Shown: piece after piece, positions 53,726 to 61,825 of the stretch | How positions within the stretch are numbered: position 1 is the stretch's first letter | Layout: each line of letters begins with the position of its first letter | DNA from: Salipiger mangrovisoli | GTDB lineage: Bacteria; Pseudomonadota; Alphaproteobacteria; Rhodobacterales; Rhodobacteraceae | Reading direction: 5' to 3' | Assembly: GCF_015223355.1 (NCBI RefSeq) | Contig: NZ_JADFFK010000021.1 | Location: 62,001-126,000, forward strand | Length of the DNA: 64,000 nucleotides | The notes under the pieces: model-generated | The model's database searches: none | What the model saw: the letters and a program-made list of their open reading frames with translations, nothing else | Told to the model about the DNA's origin: nothing | Translations under genes and position numbers: made by a program

Positions 53726-54041
53726 CGAGGAACAGGGCTAACACGGCGTCAGGCGCGGGTACCGCAAGTTTCTGACCTCGCCGTCGTTATTTTCCCCCGG
53801 ACAGGCAGCCCTGCATCGCCGCGCCGCGGCTCGCGGCGACAAGCCCCTCCCGGCAGGCCGAGGCACCGGCCCAAAGAGCCCTCCGCTGTACGTGGCCTTT
53901 TGGCCACCCCGGAGAAACCCCGCACATTCCCCCCGGCTTATCCACGTGGACGCTACGTAAACCTCTGGATGACTCGGTTGAGCGAAATCCGCCCCGCAGA
54001 CATCCTCGGGCCTCAGAGACCCCAATCAAGAGGAGACCCTT
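53726..54041. other. Intergenic region
   Basis: 316 nt with no gene. It holds a small hairpin (GTGGCC-TTTT-GGCCAC, 53892-53907) and, near the end, AGAGGAGACCCTT, the ribosome-binding site of the receiver gene. Confidence 0.4.
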
Positions 54042-54401
54042 ATGGCCCGGATCCTTCTGATCCTTCCTGACCAGGACCAGCGCAGTGCCTTGGATCGCAT
54101 CCTCGCCGAAGGCGGACATGACGCCATCCAGACCGCCACCGCCGTGGACGCGCGCACGATGATCGAAAGCGGGCAGTATGACCTGCTCATGCTCGACCCC
54201 GAACTGCCCGACCAGGACGGTTTTGCCTTCTTGCGCGATCTGCGCGCCGGCAATCAACGGCAACCGATCGTCGTACTGAACCGCTACGCACGGGTCGCCA
54301 CCACCCTCATTGCCAAGGGTCTGGGAGCGAGCGGCATTCTGACCATGCCGTTCACACGGGGCGAGTTCTTCTCGACAATCGACGACGCCATCGCGGCATA
54401 A
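54042..54401 (+). CDS. Single-domain response regulator, atypical receiver
   Basis: A 119-residue stand-alone receiver domain. The beta-1 acidic residue (Asp10 in LPDQDQ) and the phospho-acceptor Asp52 (LLMLDPELPDQDGFAFL) are present. The switch residue (Thr/Ser in canonical receivers) is Asn80 (VVLNRY) and the conserved Lys before PF is Met102 (LTMPF). Loss of both points to a changed or phosphorylation-independent mechanism. No histidine kinase is nearby. Confidence 0.8.
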   Translation: MARILLILPDQDQRSALDRILAEGGHDAIQTATAVDARTMIESGQYDLLMLDPELPDQDGFAFLRDLRAGNQRQPIVVLNRYARVATTLIAKGLGASGILTMPFTRGEFFSTIDDAIAA

Positions 54402-54938
54402 CACCAAACGGCCCATCACAACTGGCGCCCGCCCGACGCAGGAAGCGCCCGGCGCGGCGCCGGATTGAAGGGCTTGGCCCGCTCCGGCCAGCGACCGCGA
54501 GAGCTCATGCGGATCGCCCGCCGGACGACTGCCCCGCCATCGCCTTTGAACGCGGCCCCAGTCCGTGTTCAGAGGCACACCCCGGTCCGCCCCAAATCAG
54601 CCCAGCCTGCGCATGACCAAACGTCACGCGATGCGAAATTCCGCGCGCGTGAACCATCGCTTGCCGAAAGCCTCCGCACGCAGGAATCCGAACAAATCGT
54701 CGCATTTCCATCGCCTTGAAAGGGCCGATGGCCAGACTTGCCCGACCAAGACGGGTCGCGGCAGAGAGCCGGATTCTCCTCAAGCAACGCCGACCGCGCA
54801 CAACTTTAGATCGGCAGACCCGGTCGAAATCGGGGCAAGACGGCCGAAGGTTGTGGAAAATCATAAGGTTAAGCGCGGGAAAATTTCGGAAAAAAATCCA
54901 CTTGTAACTCCAAGACGTTACGGGCTATTCCCGTCAGC
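54402..54938. other. Intergenic region before tRNA-Ser
   Basis: About 540 nt. Open frames here have no ribosome-binding sites or family motifs, and I see no gene. It becomes AT-richer near 54840-54910, which probably contains the tRNA promoter. Confidence 0.4.
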
Positions 54939-55028
54939 GGAGACGTGGCCGAGTGGTCGAAGGCACACCCCTGCTAAGGGTGCAGGCGGGAAACCGTCTC
55001 GAGGGTTCGAATCCCTTCGTCTCCGCCA
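54939..55028 (+). tRNA. tRNA-Ser(GCU)
   Basis: Cloverleaf fits: acceptor stem GGAGACG / CGTCTCC, discriminator G, encoded CCA, TTCGAAT in the T loop, a long variable arm typical of serine tRNAs, and an anticodon loop CTGCTAA with anticodon GCT. It is the likely attachment site of the island, since an integrase gene starts 153 nt downstream. Confidence 0.96.
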
Positions 55029-55180
55029 CCTCACAATTTCCCCCAGTTTGATACGCTCGCACCAAGTGACGTATTTTCCTTGTTTTACTGACGATTTTCG
55101 TCGTGGAGCCTTTGCCTCGGTTTTCCTCGATGACGCAGGTTTACGTTCGCTGTGTGGTATGGAACGTGGTACAAGGCCGC

Positions 55181-56368
55181 ATGGCTCTGTCAGGCAAACT
55201 CACAAAAAAGCTGGTCGAGAATCTCGGACCCGGTCGCCATGGCGACGGCAACGGGCTTTATCTGGTTGTCGATCCTTCGGGCGCACGGCGCTGGATTGTG
55301 CGCGTGGTTGTCAAAGGGCAGAAGAATAGGAAGGGCGGACCGCTTCGCACCGACTTCGGTTTGGGCAGTGCGGAGCTCGTGCCGCTGAACCAGGCGCGAG
55401 AGCGTGCGCTCGAATATCGAAGGATGGCGAAGCAGGGGCTGAACCCGCGCTTCAATGCGCGGAAGGAAGCGCCGACCTTCGAAGAGGTCGCACAACAGGT
55501 CCACATCGAACGCATGCCCACTTGGAAGAATGCCAAGCACGGGCAGCAATGGATCAACACCCTGCGTGACTATGCCTTCCCCAAGATCGGGCGCATGCCG
55601 ATTGACGGTATCGGTCAGCCGGAAGTGATGATGTGTCTCGCGCCGATCTGGACCGAGAAGCACGAAACCGCGACGCGACTGGCTCAGCGGATCAAGATCG
55701 TACTGGACGTGGCGCGCTCCAAAGGATTCCGCACCGGCGAGAACCCGGTCACCGCGATCAAGGAGTCGCTCGCCCTGCCGAGGGTCAAGGCAAAACCCAA
55801 GCATCACGTTGCAATGCGATGGCAAGAGGTCCCTGACTTCTTTGCCGGACTGCGAGAGCGCAACGCGATGGCGGCCAAGGCGCTGATGTTCACTTGCCTG
55901 TCTGCTGCACGAACCGGCGAAGTGCTAGGCATGCGCTGGGCGGAGATCGATACCGAGAGCCAACTGTGGGTCTGCCCAGCCGAACGCATGAAGGCTGGTG
56001 AGGAGCATCGTGTGCCTCTGACGGAGGAGATGCTTTCGATCATCGAACCGCTCCGAGCGATGCGGTCGGAGTACGTTTTTGAAGGGCAGAAACGGCACCG
56101 TCCGTTGTCGAACATGGCGATGCTGATGCTGCTTCGGCGCATGGGCGCGGAAGGCGTGACCGTACATGGCTTTCGGTCGACGTTCCGGGACTGGGCAGCG
56201 GAAGTTGCCAATGTCCCTCGTGAGGTCGCCGAGAAGAGCCTCGCCCACACCGTTGGAAGTGATGTCGAGCGCGCATACGCCCGCTCTGACCTGCTTGAGA
56301 AGCGGCGCGCGCTGATGCGTGACTGGTCGCACTACGTAGCATCAAGTCGCGTGCAGGAGCCGGAATAG
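55181..56368 (+). CDS. Tyrosine integrase, P4/DUF4102 type
   Basis: A 395-residue site-specific recombinase. The N-terminal DUF4102-like arm-binding domain has LTKKLVENLGPGRHGDGNGL and GARRWIVRVVVKG. The catalytic domain has SAARTGEVLGMRW (first Arg), VHGFRSTFRDWAAE (HxxR), LAHTVGSDVERAYARSD (His/Trp position and Tyr nucleophile). This family integrates islands into tRNA 3' ends, consistent with the tRNA-Ser just upstream. I use ATG 55181 (MALSGKLTKK). Confidence 0.93.
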   Translation: MALSGKLTKKLVENLGPGRHGDGNGLYLVVDPSGARRWIVRVVVKGQKNRKGGPLRTDFGLGSAELVPLNQARERALEYRRMAKQGLNPRFNARKEAPTFEEVAQQVHIERMPTWKNAKHGQQWINTLRDYAFPKIGRMPIDGIGQPEVMMCLAPIWTEKHETATRLAQRIKIVLDVARSKGFRTGENPVTAIKESLALPRVKAKPKHHVAMRWQEVPDFFAGLRERNAMAAKALMFTCLSAARTGEVLGMRWAEIDTESQLWVCPAERMKAGEEHRVPLTEEMLSIIEPLRAMRSEYVFEGQKRHRPLSNMAMLMLLRRMGAEGVTVHGFRSTFRDWAAEVANVPREVAEKSLAHTVGSDVERAYARSDLLEKRRALMRDWSHYVASSRVQEPE

Positions 56369-57066
56369 TGTTCAAGGTCTCGGTCAACGAGGCGGAAGGC
56401 CTCTACCTGGAGCTGTTCCGAATAGCCTTGAGCGCCGAGGGATATGCGGCCAGGGTTGAAGCTCTGCGTCACGTCAAGCACGTGGTAGTCGCAGAGAGGT
56501 TGAAGGTCCTCGCGGAAAGCGAAGGCACTAGCTGGACCAGTGAACCTGAAAACCAGTCGCTCGTGACATGGACGGCTCAGACTGCGGCTGAACGAGATGA
56601 CGCCATTTATGAGTTTTCTCGCGCTTCCCGGACCTATGAAGACCGGAACGAACGACGCCTGAACATCGCGGAGCACGCCGGCAAATTAATCTACCTTTCG
56701 ATCCTCGAGGGGAAGCGACAGGGCGTTCAGACCCCTTCCGGAATCCTGTACCAAGTCACACTGGCCGGTAGGGAACACGGGATCAGCGGCGCGCGGGACA
56801 AGGACACGGTCCGCAGAAGTTGGGGTGCATACCGCGGCATTGTCCATCTCGGGATGGCGATGGATTTCTGTGAAGATCAGCCGGTCCAACCTGAAGAAGT
56901 GCTTTTCGTCGCAGAACGCATACGTCGCGTCCTCTCAGAGTCCTGTCCGAAGGGCACCTCTGAGCCCTATGTTCCGCCAGAGGAGCAAATTTCTTTTGTT
57001 TATGAATCAGGTACTTGGGGTCCCAGATTCAGAGATCGGGGACTGCCGTACTCCGTAGGAGATTGA
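56368..57066 (+). CDS. Orphan gene coupled to the integrase
   Basis: A 232-residue protein of unknown family. It starts at a GTG whose first base is the last base of the integrase stop (TAGTG), so it is translationally coupled. The protein is mostly helical and charged, with no signal peptide and no membrane helix; LDTR-type motifs are absent. Segments such as RRLNIAEHAGKLIYLSILEG and RSWGAYRGIVHLGMAMDF look like paired helices. Its stop lies just before a strong hairpin. Cargo or an integration accessory role are both open. Confidence 0.65.
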   Translation: MFKVSVNEAEGLYLELFRIALSAEGYAARVEALRHVKHVVVAERLKVLAESEGTSWTSEPENQSLVTWTAQTAAERDDAIYEFSRASRTYEDRNERRLNIAEHAGKLIYLSILEGKRQGVQTPSGILYQVTLAGREHGISGARDKDTVRRSWGAYRGIVHLGMAMDFCEDQPVQPEEVLFVAERIRRVLSESCPKGTSEPYVPPEEQISFVYESGTWGPRFRDRGLPYSVGD

Positions 57067-57068
57067 GC

Positions 57069-57100
57069 ACCTTCCGCTGCAATTCAATGCAGCGGAAGGT
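57069..57100 (+). promoter_or_regulatory. 12-bp hairpin covering the ribosome-binding site of the next gene
   Basis: ACCTTCCGCTGC (57069-57080) and GCAGCGGAAGGT (57089-57100) form a perfect 12-bp stem with loop AATTCAAT. The right arm contains GGAAGG, the only Shine-Dalgarno for the ATG at 57106. It also follows the upstream stop directly, so it may be a terminator, an operator or an RNA switch that hides the ribosome-binding site. Confidence 0.7.
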
Positions 57101-57105
57101 ATCCA

Positions 57106-57315
57106 ATGTTGCCCCAACTCTTCGAAGACGATCGCAACTACCTGCTCGGCGACCCCGAGCTCGAGATCATCGGCGATCGCGAGAAACTCGCCCAGTGGCG
57201 TCACAAGATGAAAGGCCCGGCGTTCTACCGGTTGGGCCGCAAGATCATCTATCGCGGCTCCGATCTGAACGCCTGGGTCGCGGCGAACCGCGTCGATCCG
57301 TCGAAGAACGCGTAG
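57106..57315 (+). CDS. AlpA/excisionase-like HTH protein
   Basis: A 69-residue protein with a MerR/excisionase-type winged HTH: KMKGPAFYRLGRKIIYRGSDLNAWVAANR. Such proteins act as recombination directionality factors or regulators of integrases. Nine nt upstream of the next HTH gene; the set of three genes to 59345 looks like one operon. Confidence 0.75.
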   Translation: MLPQLFEDDRNYLLGDPELEIIGDREKLAQWRHKMKGPAFYRLGRKIIYRGSDLNAWVAANRVDPSKNA

Positions 57316-57324
57316 GGCCGAACG

Positions 57325-57735
57325 ATGTCGAAAAAGACGCGCGAGCCCCGCGGGGCCCTCGACCTGTTTTCTGCCGCCGGACTGTCGGATCATGCTCTTC
57401 CCGCGGTCGGCAACCTGAAGTGCGCGGCTCCGGCCGCTAAGCCCGCAAGCAAGCCCAAGAAGAAAGCCATCTCTCCCATTTCCGTGGAGGGGGGGCAGAA
57501 CGAACGCTACTTGCGGGACTCGGCGGTGGCTCAGCGCTACGGAGTATCCCGCCAGACGGTGTGGCGCTGGGCGGCGCAGGGCGCGCTGCCGGAACCGATC
57601 AAGCTCTCGGAAGGTGTCACGCGCTGGCGCGTGTCCGACCTCCTCGCCCACGAGGCTTCTCTGCCGAAGAGCGCGAAGGCAAAGGTGGTTCGCTCGCGCC
57701 GCATGAAAACCACCAAGGAAGGGGGGCAGTCGTGA
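57325..57735 (+). CDS. AlpA-like HTH protein with basic tail
   Basis: A 136-residue protein with a Pro/Ala/Lys-rich N-terminal 60 residues, then an AlpA-type HTH (RYLRDSAVAQRYGVSRQTVWRWAAQGALPEPIKL...VTRWRVSDLLAHE) and a basic tail (KAKVVRSRRMKTT). It probably binds DNA. Its stop overlaps the start of the second recombinase (GTGA, 4 nt). Confidence 0.78.
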   Translation: MSKKTREPRGALDLFSAAGLSDHALPAVGNLKCAAPAAKPASKPKKKAISPISVEGGQNERYLRDSAVAQRYGVSRQTVWRWAAQGALPEPIKLSEGVTRWRVSDLLAHEASLPKSAKAKVVRSRRMKTTKEGGQS

Positions 57736-59345
57736 GCCGGTCCTACCGCAATATCCGACTGCACGAGGCGATGGTCTATTCCGTCGCAGATTCTCAGTCG
57801 GTCTTTGGCGTGCACCGCAATACCATTTCAAACTGGGTCCGCGACGGCCTGAAGCCCTCGGATGACTCTTTGCCGCAGCTCTTCCGAGGCGCCGAGCTCA
57901 AGCGCTTCCATGCTGAACGCGCAGAGCGCACCCATCGGAACCTGCGGCTGGGCGAGTTCAAATGCGTCGCGTGCGGCAACGCGATCTTCCCTGAGCTCAG
58001 CACGCTCGCGCTCATGCGCCAGGAAGGTCGTGCAACGCATGCGCATGCGACGTGCTGCGACTGCGGCGCCGCTCTGCTCAAGCTACTGGGGGCGACAGAG
58101 TGCGACAAAGTCCATGAATGCCTCGATACAAACACGCCGCTGGCGCTCATAGACGAAAGCAAAGTGGCGCCCCCGGCTGGTATTGTGAAGAATGCGGGGT
58201 CTCGCGGTGAGGAATGGTTCACCACCAATGACCGGCTGATCCACGAGTGGCAAGCTTTCGCGGGCAAGTACAGCCCGAAAACAGTCCAGGCACATCTCAT
58301 TAGCATCCGGGATTTTGAGACGTTTCTGAAGGGCTTGGACTTCAGTAAGGTGAAGCCCAAGCATGCCGGGCAATATCGCGATCATCTGGTTCGCTTGCTG
58401 ACCCAGTCGAAAGAACAGGGCGGCCTCAGCGGTTCCACCGTTCGTCACCGGGCTTCCCACCTCAAGGCCTTCTTCGAGTGGCTTCGTGGGCAGGATCGCT
58501 ACCGCCGCTTGAGCGCTAGCATCCCGGACTATTTCGCACTGCCTCGCAGCGCTTCGGCGCCGCAGGCTAAGGAGAGGTCCAAGGAATACCCGACGTTGGA
58601 TGAGGCGTGGAGCATGGTCGAGCTGATGCCGCAGAAGAGCGTCATCCAGCGCCGGGATCGTGCCATGGTGGCTTTTGCTTTCATCTCGGGCTTCCGGGCT
58701 GCTGCGCTCACCGCCCTCCGCATCAAGCACGTCGACTTTGACTGCCTGTCTGTCCTGCAGGATGCGAGGGAAGTCCCCGCCAAGAACGGCAAGACCTATC
58801 GCGCCACGTGGTTCCCGCGGACGGAAGCGTTTCAGGAAGTCTTCTTGTCCTGGATTGAGGACTTGAAGAACTTTGGGTTTCAGCCGCAAGACGCTTTGTT
58901 CCCGGACTCCAAGAATCTCGTGGCGCGTGCGCCAGGCGCTGCCCCGATAGAGCCGCTGGCTTCGAGTAAGCCCTTGCAGGACGCCTTTGGGAAAGCGTCC
59001 GAGCGGATCGGCAAAGCCTACACGCCGCACTCGGCACGACACACCCTGAAAGCACTGGGCGCCCAAATGTGCCGCTCCTACGAACATCGCAAGGCCTGGT
59101 CGATGAACCTTGGTCATTCGGACGAGCAGATCACGGAAAAGCATTACGCGAAAATGACCCAGTCTCGCAGTAGCGAGATCATCGAGGCCTTGAGCTCCGA
59201 TCTGGTTTTCACTGAAGAGGAAAACGAGATGATCATCGACTTCTACCAGCACCGCTTCCCTCGCGGCTCGCCGGAGTATCTTGTCGCAAAGCGCCTCGCG
59301 GAAAAGCGCGACAAGGCGCGAGGGGACTGTGAAGTTCTCGAATGA
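57732..59345 (+). CDS. Tyrosine recombinase with N-terminal HTH and zinc ribbon
   Basis: A 537-residue protein. Residues 15-40 read FGVHRNTISNWVRDGLKP (HTH); Cys78/Cys81 and Cys108/Cys111 form two CxxC pairs (zinc ribbon). A SAM-like core-binding domain follows (residues about 155-255), then the catalytic domain: SGFRAAALTALRIKH (Arg I), KNGKTYRATW (Lys), YTPHSARHTLKALG (HxxR) and NLGHSDEQITEKHYAKM (His and Tyr), all catalytic residues intact. The GTG start at 57732 overlaps the upstream stop. A recombinase with this N-terminal pair of domains is unusual to me. Confidence 0.82.
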   Translation: MSRSYRNIRLHEAMVYSVADSQSVFGVHRNTISNWVRDGLKPSDDSLPQLFRGAELKRFHAERAERTHRNLRLGEFKCVACGNAIFPELSTLALMRQEGRATHAHATCCDCGAALLKLLGATECDKVHECLDTNTPLALIDESKVAPPAGIVKNAGSRGEEWFTTNDRLIHEWQAFAGKYSPKTVQAHLISIRDFETFLKGLDFSKVKPKHAGQYRDHLVRLLTQSKEQGGLSGSTVRHRASHLKAFFEWLRGQDRYRRLSASIPDYFALPRSASAPQAKERSKEYPTLDEAWSMVELMPQKSVIQRRDRAMVAFAFISGFRAAALTALRIKHVDFDCLSVLQDAREVPAKNGKTYRATWFPRTEAFQEVFLSWIEDLKNFGFQPQDALFPDSKNLVARAPGAAPIEPLASSKPLQDAFGKASERIGKAYTPHSARHTLKALGAQMCRSYEHRKAWSMNLGHSDEQITEKHYAKMTQSRSSEIIEALSSDLVFTEEENEMIIDFYQHRFPRGSPEYLVAKRLAEKRDKARGDCEVLE

Positions 59346-59419
59346 TGATAGTGAGCAGGCCGTTCGCGGCCTGCAATCCTGCCTGGTTCCCCAGTGCTCG
59401 CCACCTGACAGAAGTATCC

Positions 59420-59523
59420 ATGACAGAAATTACCATTGTTGGGCTGGATTTGGCAAATCGGGTTTTCCATGTTCATGGTGCGACGGTCGATGGCGGCGTT
59501 GTTATTCGCAAGAAGCTGTCGTT
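59420..59523 (+). pseudogene. IS110 family transposase, N-terminal fragment
   Basis: The first 35 codons read MTEITIVGLDLANRVFHVHG and VDGGVVIRKKLS, the start of IS110-family DEDD transposases (with D in GLDLA). After about 59523 the sequence changes to AT-rich DNA and the homology stops, so only a fragment remains, probably cut by the AT-rich segment. Confidence 0.75.
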
Positions 59524-59856
59524 ATATTTATCCACAGTATTGGATGATTCGAAGAAGCAAAGCCTTTTCAAAACACCCGCCTTGGACCAAGCACTTTGGC
59601 ATTCGGTGAAAATGGATGGGAAAGTTATGAATCAAACGAACAGCTATATGTTGCTGTTCTTTATTCTAAATTACACTGCACAAAGGCGCCAGTAAATGCA
59701 GTGACGTAAAATCCTGTGCTTTTTCCCTTTACAGCAGGGTTTTCCAGTTTCGATCCCAATAAGACAGGCGCAGAATGGTAGGGCGGTATTAAGATACCGC
59801 GCAGACCATGGTGATACACGACCGCCATGCGCAGCAAACAATTCGGACTGATCAGG
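59524..59856. other. AT-rich segment with no clear gene
   Basis: Composition drops in GC right after the IS110 fragment. It holds a 7-bp hairpin (GCGGTAT-TAAG-ATACCGC, 59783-59800) that may terminate the minus-strand gene. No gene is recognised. Confidence 0.4.
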
Positions 59857-60453
59857 TCAGGCTCCCAACAAGCTGAGGAACTCCTTACGCCTCCAATCCG
59901 ATAGTGCAGCAAGTCCCACAAGGCCGAACAGCAAGAGCAGCATCGAAGCCGGCAGAGGAACCGCAGCCGCCGCAATCGACCAGTCGCCCTGGTCCGTGTA
60001 CCCGCCACTATATAGGCCCCACTGCACGTCGCCCGTACTGCCGCCGTTCGCCCACTGGAACGCCGTGCCACCTAAGTTAACCGTAACTGTCCCCGACACT
60101 GATGCTCCGGTAGTCAGCGGGGTGAAACCGCCGAAATAAAAGTAGAGCAACGGCGTCCCGCCTATCACTGCGCCGCTTGCGGTGTAGACATTCGATAGGG
60201 CCCGTCCGTCTGCGGTTATACTCCCGCTGAAGGATAGGTTATCGTTCTCAATTCCCGGCGGGTCTGATGCGAAGACATCGCGCAGAGCTAACAAATGAGG
60301 ATTGCTCGTTGGCGTAACGCCCGCCAGAGCCCCCGAAAAGTTGATCTCGGCCACGGTTCCGCTCAATCTATCAATTTGCACCGTCAAAGCACTCGACGCC
60401 GATGCCCAAAGGGCTGATGCTGCAGCAAGTATTGCAACGAGGTTCCGTTTCAT
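59857..60453 (-). CDS. VPLPA-CTERM sorting-signal protein, secreted
   Basis: A 198-residue protein with a signal peptide (residues 1-22, ending ASSAL), a beta-rich middle (LSFSGSITADGRALSNVY; TVTVNLGGTAFQW), and a C-terminal sorting signal: VPLPASMLLLLFGLVG with basic WRRK after it. VPLPA-CTERM proteins are cut by exosortase-like/rhombosortase-like enzymes and linked to exopolysaccharide. It lies in AT-richer DNA between recombinase remnants, so it is probably horizontally acquired. Start ATG 60453 has a weak ribosome-binding site. Confidence 0.8.
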   Translation of the reverse strand: MKRNLVAILAAASALWASASSALTVQIDRLSGTVAEINFSGALAGVTPTSNPHLLALRDVFASDPPGIENDNLSFSGSITADGRALSNVYTASGAVIGGTPLLYFYFGGFTPLTTGASVSGTVTVNLGGTAFQWANGGSTGDVQWGLYSGGYTDQGDWSIAAAAVPLPASMLLLLFGLVGLAALSDWRRKEFLSLLGA

Positions 60454-60930
60454 AAGCAATTTCTTTCTAAGCAAAAATTCTCTAATTGACATTTCCCAAG
60501 CGACCTGTCGCACATGGTCATGTTCGCTGAAAGCTTTCCCTAGGTCAACCGTGTTGACGGTTGCGAGTAGATCGGCACAGCAGCATTTGGAACTGCGGTG
60601 CTGCAGGTGGACGAATTGCGGACTGCTGACGCGGATCGACCAAAAAATATCCGACAATGAATTCAATTACATACTAAAATGGGATAGAATAGCCAGTGTG
60701 CAGCGTAGGCTCCAGACTTCGGTAACGGGGGCGTCCCAGTCAAGAGTTTTCGCGCATGTCGAATGCCCCGCTTAACCGCGGTTTTGTCCTTATAGCCGTT
60801 CATCGGTTTCCCTGTTCGGCGGCCTTCTTTTGAGCTCGACCCGGGTGCATGCTTCGGTCCGTGGTCGGCGCGGTGGCCGCCAACATGACGCTGGCTCAAT
60901 GCAATTCCGGTGTGCCCATCTCATTGCGTG
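60454..60930. other. Non-coding gap, probably scrambled mobile DNA
   Basis: About 475 nt. A small minus-strand frame near 60663-60899 is open but not recognised. I see no IS ends. Confidence 0.35.
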
Positions 60931-60935
60931 CTCGA

Positions 60936-61137
60936 CGAAAGCAAATTACCGCCCCCGGCTGGTATTGGGAAGGATGCGGGGTCTCAAGGAGTGGAACGGT
61001 TCACTGCCAACGACCGGGTGATTTACGACTGGCAAGCTTTCGCGGGCAAGTACAGCCCGAAGACCGTACAGGCGCATCTGTTCAGCATCCGGGATGAGGT
61101 ATTTCTGAAAGGCGTGCACTTCTGCAGGGTCCTCTAA
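60936..61137 (+). pseudogene. Decayed copy of the zinc-ribbon recombinase gene (internal fragment)
   Basis: This segment matches codons about 137-205 of the recombinase at 57732-59345: ESKLPPPAGIGKDAGSQG versus ESKVAPPAGIVKNAGSRG, then DWQAFAGKYSPKTVQAHL versus EWQAFAGKYSPKTVQAHL. After SIRD the copy diverges and stops in frame at 61135. Both ends of the gene are missing. It shows that a second, related element was here or that part of the module was duplicated. Confidence 0.9.
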
Positions 61138-61146
61138 GACCGCACG

Positions 61147-61386
61147 ATGGTCTGCCTCGACAGCGAAGTGATCCAGGGCAGTCATGCCTTTATCAACGAG
61201 ATCGCCAGCTATTGGATCGGGGTCTACGAGGGGTTCGTCCCGGATAAATACCGCTCTGACGAGACGCGGACCGAGTTCCGGGCCGTCGAGGATTTCGTCG
61301 TCTACACCCTGAACATTCTTCGCGCGCTTTTCGCGCGCGTGAACTATCGGAGCCAGACCCTGGAGGAGCTTCTCAACGATGTCTGA
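61147..61386 (+). CDS. Small hypothetical protein, first gene of a coupled operon
   Basis: A 79-residue, mostly helical protein (SHAFINEIASYWIGVYEGF; FVVYTLNILRALFARV) with no signal peptide. It may be the C-terminal part of a longer gene cut by the recombinase remnant just upstream, since nothing precedes the ATG that looks like a promoter. Its stop overlaps the next ATG by 8 nt (ATGTCTGA). Function unknown. Confidence 0.5.
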   Translation: MVCLDSEVIQGSHAFINEIASYWIGVYEGFVPDKYRSDETRTEFRAVEDFVVYTLNILRALFARVNYRSQTLEELLNDV

Positions 61387-61825
61387 CGAACCGGCCGAGA
61401 CTACCGAGCCGAGCGAGAACCGGATCAAGCATCTGGGCATGTTCTAGGGGGTGATCACGCGGATGGCCTCAGAAAGCAATGCGATGAAGCGCTATGCGCT
61501 GGCGGCGGTGGCGGCGGTGAATTCCACGGCAGACGCGACCGGGACCTGGTATTTGGCGGCGGCAGGGGCACTGCTGGTGCTGGTTTTCTGGGGGATGGAC
61601 GCGCAGTATCTTACGTTGGAGCGGCAATATCGCTGGCTCTATGACAAGGTGCGCGAAGCAACCGGCCCGACCGACTTCTCGCTGGGCATCTCGGAAGAGA
61701 TCGGGAAGCAGGAGCACTTTAGCAGCACACTGTTTGGCTGGTCGGCGCGCTGGTTCTACGGGGCGCTCCTCGGCATCAGCGTGATCATCACCCTCGTGAT
61801 CGCGGCATTCCCGGCACCCGCGTGA
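61379..61825 (+). pseudogene. Two-TM membrane protein with internal amber codon
   Basis: The reading frame from ATG 61379 runs MSDEPAETTEPSENRIKHLG, MF, then TAG (61445-61447) and continues in the same frame with GVITRMASESNAMKRYALAA. The family-like pattern of such proteins is IKHLxxIQxVITRMA, so the TAG stands where a Gln (CAG) is expected, a single-base change. The rest has two hydrophobic helices separated by WGMDAQYLTLERQYRWLYDKV. A GTG at 61451 could still start a shortened product. Proteins of this type occur beside predicted defence genes; I state this from memory. Confidence 0.6.

Noticed and set aside
54465-54719. 84-codon frame upstream of tRNA-Ser
   Set aside because: Arg/Pro-rich composition typical of random GC-rich DNA, no ribosome-binding site, no motif.
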